64,000 nt of DNA from Demequina sp. Its GTDB lineage: Bacteria; Actinomycetota; Actinomycetes; Actinomycetales; Demequinaceae. Each line of letters opens with the position of its first letter. Position 1 is the first letter of the stretch. The position numbers and the translations under genes are program-made. The notes under the pieces were generated by a model. The model had not been told where the DNA came from and ran no database searches. It was given only the letters and a program-made list of their open reading frames with translations. Of this stretch, positions 55,803-64,000 are shown piece by piece. The DNA lies in assembly GCF_016278775.1 (NCBI RefSeq), contig NZ_JADQBF010000024.1, positions 1 through 64,000 of the forward strand, written 5' to 3'.

Positions 55803-56714
55803 ATGCTCGCCATCGTGTGTCCCGGCCAGGGTGCCCAAAGCCCAGGAATGCTCACCCCTTGGCTCGAACTTGACGACGTGCGCACCGCGATCGCGGAGTA
55901 CTCGGAGGCCAGCGGTCTCGATCTGGCGACGTTGGGCACCACGGCCGACGCCGACACGATCAGGGACACCGCCGTGGCTCAGCCGCTGCTCGTCGCCACC
56001 GCTCTTGCCACCTACTCCGCCCTCGGCAGCATCACACCAGGAGTGGTCGCGGGGCATTCGGTGGGCGAGTTCGCTGCGGCGGCCGTCGCTCGGGTTCTCG
56101 CTCGCAAGGATGCGGTCTCGCTCGTCCGCACTCGAGGGTTCGCGATGGCTCACGCCGCCGCCGAGGCCGGGGTCACGTCGATGGCTGCGGTACTGGGCGG
56201 CGTGGAGCACGAGGTCGCGAGCAAGCTGGCCGAGTACGGGCTCACTCCGGCGAACATGAATGGCGGCGGCCAGGTCGTGGCTGCGGGATCCTCCGACGCG
56301 ATCGCCTCGCTCATGGCGGACCCGCCCGCCAAGGCCCGCGTCATCGAACTGCAAGTCGCCGGCGCCTTTCACACGCACTACATGGTGCCAGCAGTCGCCG
56401 CACTCGAAGAAGCTGCGTCGGCCTGCACCAGACGCGATCCAGACGTTCCTCTTCTGACCAACGCCGACGGCTCCGTCGTCACCTCAGGCGACGACGCCGT
56501 GGCCGGGTTGGTCGCTCAGGTGGCACGGCCGGTGCGGTGGGACCTGTGCATGGACACGATGCTGGCGATGGACGTCACTGGCATCATTGAACTCGCGCCA
56601 GGCGGAGTCCTCACAGGGCTCGCGAAGCGCTCCATGAAGGGCGTCCCCTCGGTCGCGCTGAAGACTCCGGACGACCTCACGGCCGCCCTCGAACTGGCAA
56701 GGAACACTGGATGA
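55803..56714 (+). CDS. fabD: Malonyl-CoA:ACP transacylase
   Basis: Loads malonyl groups onto acyl carrier protein for type II fatty acid synthesis. It has 303 residues. VCPGQGAQSPGM at the N-terminus, VVAGHSVGEFAAAAVA with the nucleophilic Ser, RGFAMAHAAA with substrate-binding Arg, and GAFHTHYMVPA with the catalytic His are all in place. A CACGCT box is 6 nt before the ATG, a weaker version of the leaderless geometry. The stop overlaps the fabH start (ATGA). Confidence 0.96.
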   Translation: MLAIVCPGQGAQSPGMLTPWLELDDVRTAIAEYSEASGLDLATLGTTADADTIRDTAVAQPLLVATALATYSALGSITPGVVAGHSVGEFAAAAVARVLARKDAVSLVRTRGFAMAHAAAEAGVTSMAAVLGGVEHEVASKLAEYGLTPANMNGGGQVVAAGSSDAIASLMADPPAKARVIELQVAGAFHTHYMVPAVAALEEAASACTRRDPDVPLLTNADGSVVTSGDDAVAGLVAQVARPVRWDLCMDTMLAMDVTGIIELAPGGVLTGLAKRSMKGVPSVALKTPDDLTAALELARNTG

Positions 56715-57709
56715 CCGTCATTCGCACCACCACAGGTCCACGGTTCGCGCGTCTTCGCGGATTGGGCGTCTTCCGCGGCGAGTTGCTGGTGCCGAACGAG
56801 GACATCATCGGGCCGATCGACTCCTCTGACGAGTGGATTCGCAAGATGACCGGCATCGCCACGCGAGTGCGGGCTAAGCCCGACACGTCGGTGATCGACA
56901 TGGCTGAGGCCGCCTCGCGCCAGGCCCTCGAGAACGCCGGAATTGATGCCGACGAGATCGATGCCGTCATCTTGTCGACCATCACCTTCCCTCACATCAC
57001 GCCCGGCGGCGCGCCTGTCGTGGCTGACCGCCTCGGCATCGACGCCGCGGCCTTTGACATCTCTGCGGCGTGCGCTGGCTATTGCTACGGCATCGGCCAA
57101 GCTGACTCCCTGGTGCGTTCGGGGCAAGCCCGCAACGTGCTCGTGGTGGGCGCGGAGAAGATGAGCGAGTTCATCGACCCAGCCGACCGTTCCATCTCCT
57201 ATCTGCTGGGAGACGCCGCTGGTGCCGTCGTCGTGGGACCTTCCGAGACCCCAGCGATCGGACCCACGGTGTGGGGCTCGGACGGTGCAGGCGCGCACCT
57301 GGTGCGACAGACGGCCTCCTGGTTCGAGTACCGTGACAACCCCGACACGCCCTTCCCGACGCTCTACCAAGAGGGGCCCAGCGTCTACAAGTGGGCATCG
57401 TTCAAGATGGCCCCCGTCGCTCTCGAGGCCATCGAGGCCGCAGGCGTCACGCCAGCGGACATTCAGGCGTTCATCCCCCACCAGGCCAACATGCGCATCA
57501 TCGACCAGATGGTCAAGCAGATCGGTTTGCCCGACCACGTGGCGATCGCGCGCGACATCGTCGACTCCGGCAACACGTCGGCCGCTTCGATCCCCCTTGC
57601 CACGGAGCGCATGCTGCGCGATGGGGAGGTCAAGTCTGGTGATCTGGCACTGCAGATCGGCTTCGGCGCAGGTCTGGTCTATGCCGCCCAGGTGGTGGTC
57701 CTCCCATAG
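56711..57709 (+). CDS. fabH: Beta-ketoacyl-ACP synthase III
   Basis: Starts fatty acid chains by condensing an acyl-CoA primer with malonyl-ACP. It has 332 residues. The active-site Cys is in DISAACAGYCYGIG, the His in FIPHQANMRIID and the Asn in DSGNTSAASIPLA. It is coupled to fabD by ATGA overlap. Primer choice (acetyl versus branched acyl-CoA) cannot be read from the sequence. Confidence 0.96.
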   Translation: MTVIRTTTGPRFARLRGLGVFRGELLVPNEDIIGPIDSSDEWIRKMTGIATRVRAKPDTSVIDMAEAASRQALENAGIDADEIDAVILSTITFPHITPGGAPVVADRLGIDAAAFDISAACAGYCYGIGQADSLVRSGQARNVLVVGAEKMSEFIDPADRSISYLLGDAAGAVVVGPSETPAIGPTVWGSDGAGAHLVRQTASWFEYRDNPDTPFPTLYQEGPSVYKWASFKMAPVALEAIEAAGVTPADIQAFIPHQANMRIIDQMVKQIGLPDHVAIARDIVDSGNTSAASIPLATERMLRDGEVKSGDLALQIGFGAGLVYAAQVVVLP

Positions 57710-57756
57710 CGTGGGCGTCTACCGCGCTACTCTCGATAGTCGTTCCTCACAAGTCC

Positions 57757-57772
57757 GATGCCGTCTGGCATC
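57757..57772 (+). other. Hairpin in the acpP leader
   Basis: GATGCC-GTCT-GGCATC forms a 6-bp stem with a tetraloop, 25 bp before the acpP start in the 88-bp fabH-acpP gap. It may stabilise the 5' end of a short acpP mRNA or attenuate read-through from fabH. Confidence 0.4.
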
Positions 57773-57797
57773 ACCCAACACAAGGAGAAACACCCTC

Positions 57798-58046
57798 ATG
57801 GCCCTTTCTGAGCAGGAAGTACTCGCCGGCCTGGCAGAGATCGTTGCTGAAGAGACCGGTATTGACACCGCCGACGTTCAGCTCGACAAGTCGTTTACCG
57901 ACGACCTCGACATTGACTCGCTGTCGATGATGACGATTGTCACGCTCGCGGAAGAGAAGTTCGACGTCCGCATCCCCGACGAAGAGGTCAAGAACCTCGT
58001 CAGCGTCGGCGACGCAGTCAACTACATCACCACGGCACAGGCCTAA
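57798..58046 (+). CDS. acpP: Acyl carrier protein
   Basis: Acidic carrier protein of 82 residues on which fatty acids are built. The phosphopantetheine Ser is in DDLDIDSLSMMTIV. KFDVRIPDEEVKNLVSVGDAVNYI is helix III and following. AAGGAG lies 11 nt upstream of the ATG at 57798. The larger gap before it and a hairpin suggest its own promoter or mRNA processing in addition to read-through from fabH. Confidence 0.97.
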   Translation: MALSEQEVLAGLAEIVAEETGIDTADVQLDKSFTDDLDIDSLSMMTIVTLAEEKFDVRIPDEEVKNLVSVGDAVNYITTAQA

Positions 58047-58089
58047 GCCACCTACCTGGCCCCACCCACGCACATCTCGGAGGAACACC

Positions 58090-59325
58090 ATGGCAGTGGT
58101 TGTCACTGGACTCGGCTGCACGACCCCGCTCGGCGGAGACGTGCCCAGCACGTGGCAGGCAGCGCTCGAGGGTCGCTCGGGCGTGCATACGCTCCAGAAC
58201 GACTGGGCTGAACTCTACGACCTGCCCGTGAACTTCGCGGGCCAGATCGCAGTGCAACCCAGCGAGGTGCTCTCGCGACCAGAGACAAAGCGCATGGACC
58301 CCTCGGCGCAATACGCGATCATCGCCACGCGAGAGGCGTGGAAGGATGCCGGCTCGCCAGAGGTGGACCCTGAGCGGCTCGGCGCGGCGGTGTCTTCCGG
58401 CATCGGTGGTGTGTGGACCCTCTTAACGGCGTGGGACACGGTGAAGGAGAAGGGCGCCTCGCGCGTCCTTCCCCTCACCGTGCCCATGCTGATGCCCAAC
58501 TCCCCTGCGGCGTACGTGGAGTTGGAAATCGGCGCGAAGGCAGGGGCACACGCGCCCGTGTCCGCTTGCGCATCTGGAGCGGAGGCCATCGGCACCGCTT
58601 TCGACATGATCGAGTCTGGCCGTGCGGACATCGTGGTCGCCGGGGGCACCGAGGCCGCCATTCACCCCCTCCCGATCTCCTCCTTTGCCGCCATGCAGGC
58701 GTTGTCAAGGCGCAACGACTCCCCCGAGACCGCATCGCGCCCTTACGACACGACGCGAGACGGCTTCGTGCTTGGCGAAGGCGCAGGCATCGTCGTGCTC
58801 GAGTCCGAGGAGCACGCGAGGGCGCGCGGCGCTCGCATCCATGCCCGCCTGGTCGGTCTGGGCATGACCTCCGACGCCCACCACATCGCGGCCCCAGACC
58901 CTGAAGGCGCTGGCCAGACCAGGGCAATGAAGCTGGCGCTCCAACGCGCGGGCCTCACCCCCGCCGACGTGGCGCACGTCAACGCACACGCCACCTCGAC
59001 TCCCGCCGGCGACATGGTCGAGGCGCGCGGCATCCGCAGCCTCATGGGCTCGCACGGGGACAACGTGCTGCTCAGCGCGACCAAGTCGATGACCGGTCAC
59101 CTCTTGGGCGGCGCTGGCGCTGTGGAGTCCGTGTTCACCATCCTGGCGCTTAAACACCGCGTGGCGCCACCCACGATCAACGTCGACAACCCCGACCCCG
59201 GCCTTGAGGTGGACCTCGTGCGCAACACGCCACGGCCGATGGCCGCGTCTGGCAGCCTCGCGGCGATCAACAACTCGTTTGGATTCGGCGGGCACAACGT
59301 GGCGCTCGTCTTCATCAACGCTTGA
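58090..59325 (+). CDS. fabF: Beta-ketoacyl-ACP synthase II
   Basis: Elongates acyl-ACP with malonyl-ACP. It has 411 residues. The Cys-His-His set is in PVSACASGAEAIGTA (Cys), HVNAHATSTPAGDMVEA (His) and KSMTGHLLGGAGAVES (His), with FGFGGHNVALVF at the C-terminus. GGAGG lies 6 nt before the ATG at 58090. It is the last gene of the fabD-fabH-acpP-fabF cluster. Confidence 0.96.
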   Translation: MAVVVTGLGCTTPLGGDVPSTWQAALEGRSGVHTLQNDWAELYDLPVNFAGQIAVQPSEVLSRPETKRMDPSAQYAIIATREAWKDAGSPEVDPERLGAAVSSGIGGVWTLLTAWDTVKEKGASRVLPLTVPMLMPNSPAAYVELEIGAKAGAHAPVSACASGAEAIGTAFDMIESGRADIVVAGGTEAAIHPLPISSFAAMQALSRRNDSPETASRPYDTTRDGFVLGEGAGIVVLESEEHARARGARIHARLVGLGMTSDAHHIAAPDPEGAGQTRAMKLALQRAGLTPADVAHVNAHATSTPAGDMVEARGIRSLMGSHGDNVLLSATKSMTGHLLGGAGAVESVFTILALKHRVAPPTINVDNPDPGLEVDLVRNTPRPMAASGSLAAINNSFGFGGHNVALVFINA

Positions 59326-59400
59326 GGCGCGGCGGCTCGCGACTCGGCGCAAGGCTCGCGCCCCGGCCCGGTGCGCCTCGACTGAGGGCGTGTGTCGGCG

Positions 59401-59898
59401 TCAGCCGACCCTGTGCAGCCAGCGGACCGGTGCTCCGTGTCCGGCGTACCTGAAAGGCTCGAGTTCCTCGTCCCAGGATGTACCCAGAGCGAGGTCCATG
59501 GCGCGCTTGAAGTCGGCCGCGGTCCCGCCGGACTCCATGGCCGCGCGAATCCTGTCCTCGGGCACCACGATGTTGCCATGAACGTCGGTGACGGCGTGGA
59601 AGATGCCGAGCGAAGGCGTGTGCGACCAGCGTGCGCCGTCACAACCGAAGGACGGGTCCTCCGTCACTTCGTAGCGCAGGTGCTCCCAGCCGCGTAGCGC
59701 CGACGCAAGGCGCGCACCCGTGCCTTGCTTGCCTTGCCACGCCACCTCTGTGCGGTACAACTGGGTGCCTGCGGGCTGGTCGATCCAGTCAAAAGTGGCG
59801 CGCGAACCCAACACGGACTGCGCCGCCCACTCCACGTGAGGGCACATTGCGCGGGTAGCTGAGTGCACGAAAAGAACACCGCGGGCGATGGCAGCCAT
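59401..59898 (-). CDS. DUF3145 family protein
   Basis: Protein of 165 residues, an actinobacteria-only family with no known role. GVLFVHSATRAMCPHVEWA at the N-terminus, FDWIDQPAGTQLYRTEVAWQG and VTEDPSFGCDGARWSHTPSLG in the middle, and DEELEPFRYAGHGAPVRWLHRVG at the C-terminus are conserved in the family. AAGGAGG lies 4 nt before the ATG. It converges with fabF across 75 bp; this neighbourhood is common in actinobacteria. Confidence 0.9.
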   Translation of the reverse strand: MAAIARGVLFVHSATRAMCPHVEWAAQSVLGSRATFDWIDQPAGTQLYRTEVAWQGKQGTGARLASALRGWEHLRYEVTEDPSFGCDGARWSHTPSLGIFHAVTDVHGNIVVPEDRIRAAMESGGTAADFKRAMDLALGTSWDEELEPFRYAGHGAPVRWLHRVG

Positions 59899-60046
59899 GA
59901 CCCCTCCTTATTGATAGGTGCGTCTTCCCCTACGACCTATCGAGGCGTCCGGTTACACCGGGTGTGTCTCTATCGTGCCTCAACAGCGCCGAAAGCACCA
60001 GCGAGACACGGCAGCGAGTCCGGGATCGCTGTGGCAGGGTGGAAAC

Positions 60047-60730
60047 GTGAGTCCTACTCAGCCTGCGAATCTCGCGAGCCCTCCCCCCGTGATGACCGTC
60101 GCCCAGATCAGGGCCGCGGAGACGCACACCATGGAGCACACTCCAGAGTCCGTGCTCATGGACCGCGCGGCAGAGGGCCTCACTCGCGCCTGCCTGGACC
60201 TGTTGAAGCGCCGCGAGAGGCGGACCCGCGGCGCGAGCGTCGTGCTGCTGGTGGGCCCCGGCAACAATGGCGGCGACGCCCTGTTGGCGGGCGCGCTCCT
60301 CGCCAGCCGGGGAGCGGTTGTTACGGGCGTCGGCGTGGCCCACACGGCGCATCCGCGCGGCGTGGCCACGCTCACGGAGGGAGGTGGGCGGTGGCACGAC
60401 GCCAACGACGACGCCGGACTCGGCTCAGCGCTCGGCGCTCTCGCCACCGCAGACCTGGTGCTGGACGGAATCGTCGGCATCGGCTCCAAGCCCGGCTTGC
60501 GAGAGCCAGCGGCACGGTTGGTTGCTGCCATCCCGGAGACCGCCGTCGTCGTGGCTGTGGATATCCCCTCGGGTCTGGACGCCGATAGCGGCACCCTGCC
60601 TCACACTCATGTCAGGGCCGACCTGACCGTGACCTTCACGGCGCTCAAGCCGTGCCTGGTGACCGCACCGGCAACGCAGGCCGCTGGCGAGATCGTCGTG
60701 GTCGACGTGGGCGTCGAGCCAACCGACTAA
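60047..60730 (+). CDS. nnrE: NAD(P)H-hydrate epimerase (YjeF N-terminal domain)
   Basis: Interconverts R and S forms of damaged, hydrated NAD(P)H so that the dehydratase can repair it. It has 227 residues from the GTG at 60047; the frame is open further upstream but homology begins around residue 15 ([18 protein letters not shown]). [23 protein letters not shown] is the cofactor loop, [25 protein letters not shown] carries the catalytic Asp, and [16 protein letters not shown] and [13 protein letters not shown] follow. In most bacteria this domain is fused to the dehydratase; here it is separate, with def between them on the other strand. It converges with def with a 4-bp overlap. Confidence 0.88.
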   Translation: MSPTQPANLASPPPVMTVAQIRAAETHTMEHTPESVLMDRAAEGLTRACLDLLKRRERRTRGASVVLLVGPGNNGGDALLAGALLASRGAVVTGVGVAHTAHPRGVATLTEGGGRWHDANDDAGLGSALGALATADLVLDGIVGIGSKPGLREPAARLVAAIPETAVVVAVDIPSGLDADSGTLPHTHVRADLTVTFTALKPCLVTAPATQAAGEIVVVDVGVEPTD

Positions 60731-61221
60731 CGCTCCATCTGCTCGCGCAGTTCGCGCATGGCGCTACGACGCACGTCCTTGCTCAGTCGGTCGATGAAGA
60801 GCTTCCCGTTGAGGTGGTCCACCTCGTGGTTGACGAGGCGAGCCCAGATGTCTTCGCCTTCAACCACTACCTCGTTCCCCTCAAGGTCGATTCCCACAGC
60901 TTTGGCGTACAGGGGCCGCTCGCACGGGTACCACAGGCCCGGCACCGACAGGCAGCCCTCGTCGCCGAGCTCTTGGTACTCCGCGTGGTTCTCCACAATC
61001 TCGGGGTTGAGCACATAGCCGATGTCGCCGTCGATGTTCCACGAGAACGCACGCAGCGACACGCCAATCTGATTACCCGCGAGCCCGGCACGACCCTCGT
61101 GGTCGACTGTCTCCAGCAAGTCTGCCACCACCGACCGCACACGATCATCGATCGTGGTGATGGGCTCGCAAGGTGTACGTAGCACCGGATCGCCAACGAC
61201 TCGAATATCTCGCATTGCCAT
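60727..61221 (-). CDS. def: Peptide deformylase
   Basis: Removes the formyl group from the initiating methionine, acting before the Map encoded at 21.8 kb. It has 164 residues. Motif 1 is [10 protein letters not shown] (Gly in place of the usual second Ala), motif 2 is [10 protein letters not shown] with the metal Cys, and motif 3 is [18 protein letters not shown] with HExxH-type His, Glu and His. The ATG at 61221 has CAGAAT 6 nt upstream, suggesting a leaderless start. It lies between the two NAD(P)HX repair genes, on the other strand. Confidence 0.95.
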   Translation of the reverse strand: MAMRDIRVVGDPVLRTPCEPITTIDDRVRSVVADLLETVDHEGRAGLAGNQIGVSLRAFSWNIDGDIGYVLNPEIVENHAEYQELGDEGCLSVPGLWYPCERPLYAKAVGIDLEGNEVVVEGEDIWARLVNHEVDHLNGKLFIDRLSKDVRRSAMRELREQMER

Positions 61222-61299
61222 GGCGCAATTCTGTCATGCCAGACGGCGCGCTTTGTGGGCGTGATGGCCCAGGTGGGTGGCGCGTGCCAGGCTAGGGGC

Positions 61300-62150
61300 A
61301 TGGAGCCCATTGACAGGCGTTGGGTGGCGGACCGCTGGCCGGTCCCCAATGCCAGCGACGACAAGTTCTCGCGTGGCGTGGTGGGCATCGTGGCCGGGTC
61401 GGAGGCATACCCGGGAGCCGCGGTACTAGTGGCGTCGGCCGCGTTACGGGCCGGCATCGGGTTGGTGCGCTACGTCGGCCCCCGCCGCGCGCAGGACCTG
61501 GTGTTGTCCGCGCGCCCGGAGGAGTAGTCCACGACTCGGGTGAGGCGACCGAGCGCCTGCCTAGGGTGTCCGCATGGGTGATTGGGCCAGGCGTCGCCGA
61601 TCACCCAGGTCAGGACGCGGTCATCGGCGCCGTCCTCGCGTCCGGCGTGCCCATCGTGGTCGATGCCGGTGCACTGGAGCCGTGCGCGCGGTCGCGGGCC
61701 GCCGGGGCGCGTCAGGCCGCACCGGACCGGGTCCTGATGACGCCGCACGCCCGGGAACTGGTCGCCACCTTGGGAGCGATGCGGCACGACGTGACGGAGC
61801 AGGACGTGGCCCGCGACAGGCCCGCACACGCGCGACTGCTCGCCGAGACGGCACGCGCCACCGTGCTCCTGAAGGGCGCGCCCACATTGGTCGCTCCCCC
61901 AGGCGGCGCCGTGGTGACACTGCCAGACGCCCCCGCTTGGCTCGCGACGGCCGGCTCCGGCGACGTGCTCGCCGGCATAGCGGGCGCACTGTTGGCGTCT
62001 GGACTCTCGGCACTGGAGGCGGGCGTGGCGGCGTCCTGGATCCACGCGAGGGCCGCCGAGGCGGCCTCCGGAGGCGGTCCGATTACGGCATTGGACATTG
62101 CCGATGCCGTGCCCGCTGTGGTGGCAGAACTGTTGCTTGAAGGCGCGTAG
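61300..62150 (+). pseudogene. nnrD: NAD(P)H-hydrate dehydratase, disrupted by a frameshift
   Basis: ADP/ATP-dependent repair enzyme for hydrated NAD(P)H (YjeF C-terminal, ribokinase-like fold). The first frame starts at ATG 61300 (CAGGCT 6 nt upstream) and gives DKFSRGVVGIVAGSEAYPGA and LVLSARPE before a TAG at 61525-61527. The second frame resumes VVHDSGEATERL, then AWVIGPGVADHPGQD, VLMTPHARELVATLG, VLLKGAPTLVAPPGG and ATAGSGDVLAGIAGALLASG, the last with the catalytic Asp. The combined length of about 283 residues is normal and every motif is intact, so only one base (near 61519-61524, most simply one lost G) separates it from a functional gene. It may be a real recent mutation or a sequence error. 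Confidence 0.8.
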
Positions 62151-62160
62151 TTGCCGGGCG

Positions 62161-62454
62161 CTACACCGTTGTCAGGGTGAACTGCGCCGTGTCGGCCACC
62201 GCAAGGCCCTCAGCGGTCAACACCGCCTTCTTGACGGGCAGAATGAACGTCGCGTGGTCCTTTGACGGAAAGATCGACGTGCGCCACGTGGTGACGCCCA
62301 CCGTGACCTCGACCTTCACCGAACCGAAACCGGCCCGCGGCTCTGGGGCGGTCTCGTCGATCTCGTCGGCAACGTCGTCGGGGAGCGATACGAAGTGCCA
62401 GGCGGCGCTCTGGGCCTCCCAGCGCCATATCTCCGCCGAGAATCGGTACGTCAT
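62161..62454 (-). CDS. DUF1905 family protein
   Basis: Protein of 97 residues that matches the small beta-barrel DUF1905 family along its whole length: FSAEIWRWEAQSAAWHFVSLP, GFGSVKVEVTVGVTTWRTSIFPSKDH and FILPVKKAVLTAEGLAVADTA (each a known conserved strand pair). A TAGGGT box (62461-62466) ends 6 nt before the ATG, so it is probably leaderless. It ends 10 bp from the convergent nnrD stop. Function unknown. Confidence 0.88.
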   Translation of the reverse strand: MTYRFSAEIWRWEAQSAAWHFVSLPDDVADEIDETAPEPRAGFGSVKVEVTVGVTTWRTSIFPSKDHATFILPVKKAVLTAEGLAVADTAQFTLTTV

Positions 62455-62460
62455 GCCGGC

Positions 62461-62466
62461 ACCCTA
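62461..62466 (-). promoter_or_regulatory. -10 box of the DUF1905 gene
   Basis: TAGGGT on the minus strand, 6 nt before the ATG at 62454. Confidence 0.5.
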
Positions 62467-62482
62467 CCTGGGGAGTGCGACG

Positions 62483-64000
62483 TCATGCGGCAATGGCGAG
62501 GTCCCTGCGTCCGAAGCCTGCCATGCCGACGCCAACCAGAACTGCGGCTACCGCCACGAGCACCACGAGTGGCCCGTAGGAAAGCGCCACGGCGGGAACA
62601 GCAGGCACGTGCGTGAACGGCGACATATTCAGCGCCCACTGAGGCAGCTCGAGCAGATCCCCAAACTGCCCCATGACGAAGCTCACCGCTAAGGCCGCCC
62701 ACGAGAGCGCGCCTGCCCAGCGGGGGGCGACTCCAAAGAGAGCGAAGACCACCGCGCCCAGCGCCAGGACGGCGGGAATCTGCACCAAGGCGGCCGCCAT
62801 CACGCCCCAGCCCGCAGCAAAGTCCCCACTCACGACGCCGTGGCTCAGGGCCGCCGCACCTCCGCACGCCACCAAGACGGCGACGGTGCCGCCCACCGCG
62901 AACCGACCGTGGCTCGCAAGCCAGGCAATGCGACCGACCGAGGTGGACAGGATGGGCTCGAGCCGCCCTGAGACCTCCTCTGCACGCATCCGAAGGAGCG
63001 CCTGAACGGTGTATCCAGCTGCGGCGACCGCGATGAAGCTGAACACGAGCGCGAAGTACAGTTCAACGATGGTCGCCCCAGGCGCGACTCCCAAGAAGAG
63101 GTCGGCCACCTGCGGATTGGTGTCAGCGAAGTCCTCCATACTCTCGCCCACCGCTCCGAATGCGACCCCAGTCACCACGAGGGCAGCGCCCCAGGTGATC
63201 AGTGGCCACTTCTGGAGTCGCAGAGCGAGCCCGCCGGGGCTCAGCAGCCTGGGCGGGGCCTCCGCGGGCCCCGAGCGATCTGCGATGAGCCCAGCCCCCA
63301 TGTCGCGACGGTTGCCGAGCGCAAAAGCCGTCACCGCGAGCCCGACGAACAGCACACTGAAGAGAGCCAACACGGCCCAGTTGTCTTGATGGAACACCCT
63401 CATCTGCTGACCCCAACCGAGGGGCGAGAGCCAGGAAGGCCACGCGCTCACCAACTCGACGCCACTGGCGGTCACCGTCCCGAACGCATCGCCCACCGCC
63501 CGCAGCAGAAAGGACAACCCCAGCACGCCTCCCGCCAGCGCGTTCGCACCGCGCTGGGTCGTTGACACCTGAGCCGCCACGCCCGCGATCGCCGCAAAGC
63601 ACGCGCCCGTGGCCGCGAGTGCCGCTCCTGATGCGAGCGAGCCCTCGAGCGGAAGCCCGTGGGCCAAGAGCGCCATGGTGACGCCCGCCCCCACAATGAA
63701 GCTCGCGCCGACCGACACGATGAGCGCTGCGGTGAGCCGTGCCTGCCGCCCCACAACGCCTGACCCGATGAGTTCCGCGCGTCCGGTCTCCTCATCCTGC
63801 CGGGTGTGGCGAACCACTGCCTGCGCGGCCATGAGCGCCACGAAGATCGCGAGCTTCTGGAAAGCCTCCACCATCGAGATGGCGCCGAGCGAGGTACCAG
63901 AGGCGGGCCCATCCATGATCCTGGTGAAGACGTTCGCCGCGCCGAACGCCGCCCCGTGTGCCCTTTCGGCCGCGGTCGCATACATCGCCACCTCGGCCGC
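62483..64000 (-). CDS. ABC-2 type transporter permease, exporter (5' partial)
   Basis: Large membrane permease; 505 residues are visible and the frame is open to the right edge, so the true start is outside. About twelve helices occur in two similar halves of six, each with a cytoplasmic segment (VVRHTRQDEETGRAELIGSGVVG in the first and LLRMRAEEVSGRLEPILSTSVG in the second). This E-E-x-x-G-R-x-E repeat is characteristic of the double-length permeases of polyketide- or multidrug-exporting ABC systems in actinobacteria. The ATPase gene is expected just upstream, outside the window. The substrate is unknown. Confidence 0.85.
   Translation of the reverse strand, partial: AAEVAMYATAAERAHGAAFGAANVFTRIMDGPASGTSLGAISMVEAFQKLAIFVALMAAQAVVRHTRQDEETGRAELIGSGVVGRQARLTAALIVSVGASFIVGAGVTMALLAHGLPLEGSLASGAALAATGACFAAIAGVAAQVSTTQRGANALAGGVLGLSFLLRAVGDAFGTVTASGVELVSAWPSWLSPLGWGQQMRVFHQDNWAVLALFSVLFVGLAVTAFALGNRRDMGAGLIADRSGPAEAPPRLLSPGGLALRLQKWPLITWGAALVVTGVAFGAVGESMEDFADTNPQVADLFLGVAPGATIVELYFALVFSFIAVAAAGYTVQALLRMRAEEVSGRLEPILSTSVGRIAWLASHGRFAVGGTVAVLVACGGAAALSHGVVSGDFAAGWGVMAAALVQIPAVLALGAVVFALFGVAPRWAGALSWAALAVSFVMGQFGDLLELPQWALNMSPFTHVPAVPAVALSYGPLVVLVAVAAVLVGVGMAGFGRRDLAIAA

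Overview
The window is a high-G+C chromosomal segment from an actinobacterium. Gene content (homodimeric AceE, PucR-fabD-fabH-acpP-fabF, glnE next to a second glutamine synthetase, DUF3145, DUF3052, DUF4191) and many TANNNT boxes 6-7 nt before start codons support this. A Micrococcales member (Demequina/Cellulomonas-like) is my guess; the genus is not established by anything I can see. The segment is almost wholly core chromosome. I saw no transposase, integrase, phage gene, CRISPR array or attachment site.

Layout. 0-24 kb is a backbone that, from memory, matches the mycobacterial dlaT-panB region: 2-oxoacid dehydrogenase E2 (cut by the left edge), a TIGR01777 epimerase, a pseudokinase-like membrane protein and an MMPL exporter, lipB-lipA, DUF4191, a HAD hydrolase, glnA, a LacI regulator with an alpha-glucosidase, glnE with a coupled membrane protein, glnA2, nadE-panB, a tiny SPOR-like protein, then map-ppgK. 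23.5-33 kb is carbon metabolism: treS-maltokinase, an acyl-CoA synthetase, PadR and GNAT genes diverging around a perfect palindrome, glycogen phosphorylase and a DUF2236 protein. 33-39 kb holds an LCP cell-wall ligase, a formate/nitrite-family channel, pntA-pntB and a decayed lipoprotein gene. 39-43.6 kb is a PASTA Ser/Thr kinase translationally coupled to a double-FHA ABC exporter (PknF/Rv1747-like arrangement); the kinase carries an NPCBM-like C-terminal domain. 43.6-50 kb: SDR, RNase P RNA, yaaA, a five-gene minus-strand operon (K+ channel, Nif3-like, zinc-ribbon coiled coil, histidine phosphatase, membrane protein), tRNA-Val(TAC), and DUF3052-peroxiredoxin. 50.5-64 kb: aceE, an unknown membrane protein, the PucR-fab cluster, DUF3145, NAD(P)HX epimerase, peptide deformylase, a frameshifted NAD(P)HX dehydratase, DUF1905 and an ABC-2 type permease cut by the right edge.

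How the genes fit together. Lipoylation (lipB, lipA) serves the E2 protein, and AceE is the E1 that would work with a lipoylated E2. Nitrogen assimilation is represented by glnA with its adenylylation tyrosine, glnA2 without it, and glnE; a four-pentamer GlnR-like box precedes glnA. Storage-sugar genes (alpha-glucosidase, treS, maltokinase, glgP, polyphosphate glucokinase) are grouped, but GlgE and GlgB are not in view.

Most notable observations: the PASTA-NPCBM kinase/FHA-ABC pair, the pseudokinase beside the MMPL exporter, the split and broken NAD(P)HX repair genes, several perfect operator-like palindromes (29082-29097, 54409-54426, 55719-55737), and the recurrent leaderless promoter geometry, which helps choose several start codons.
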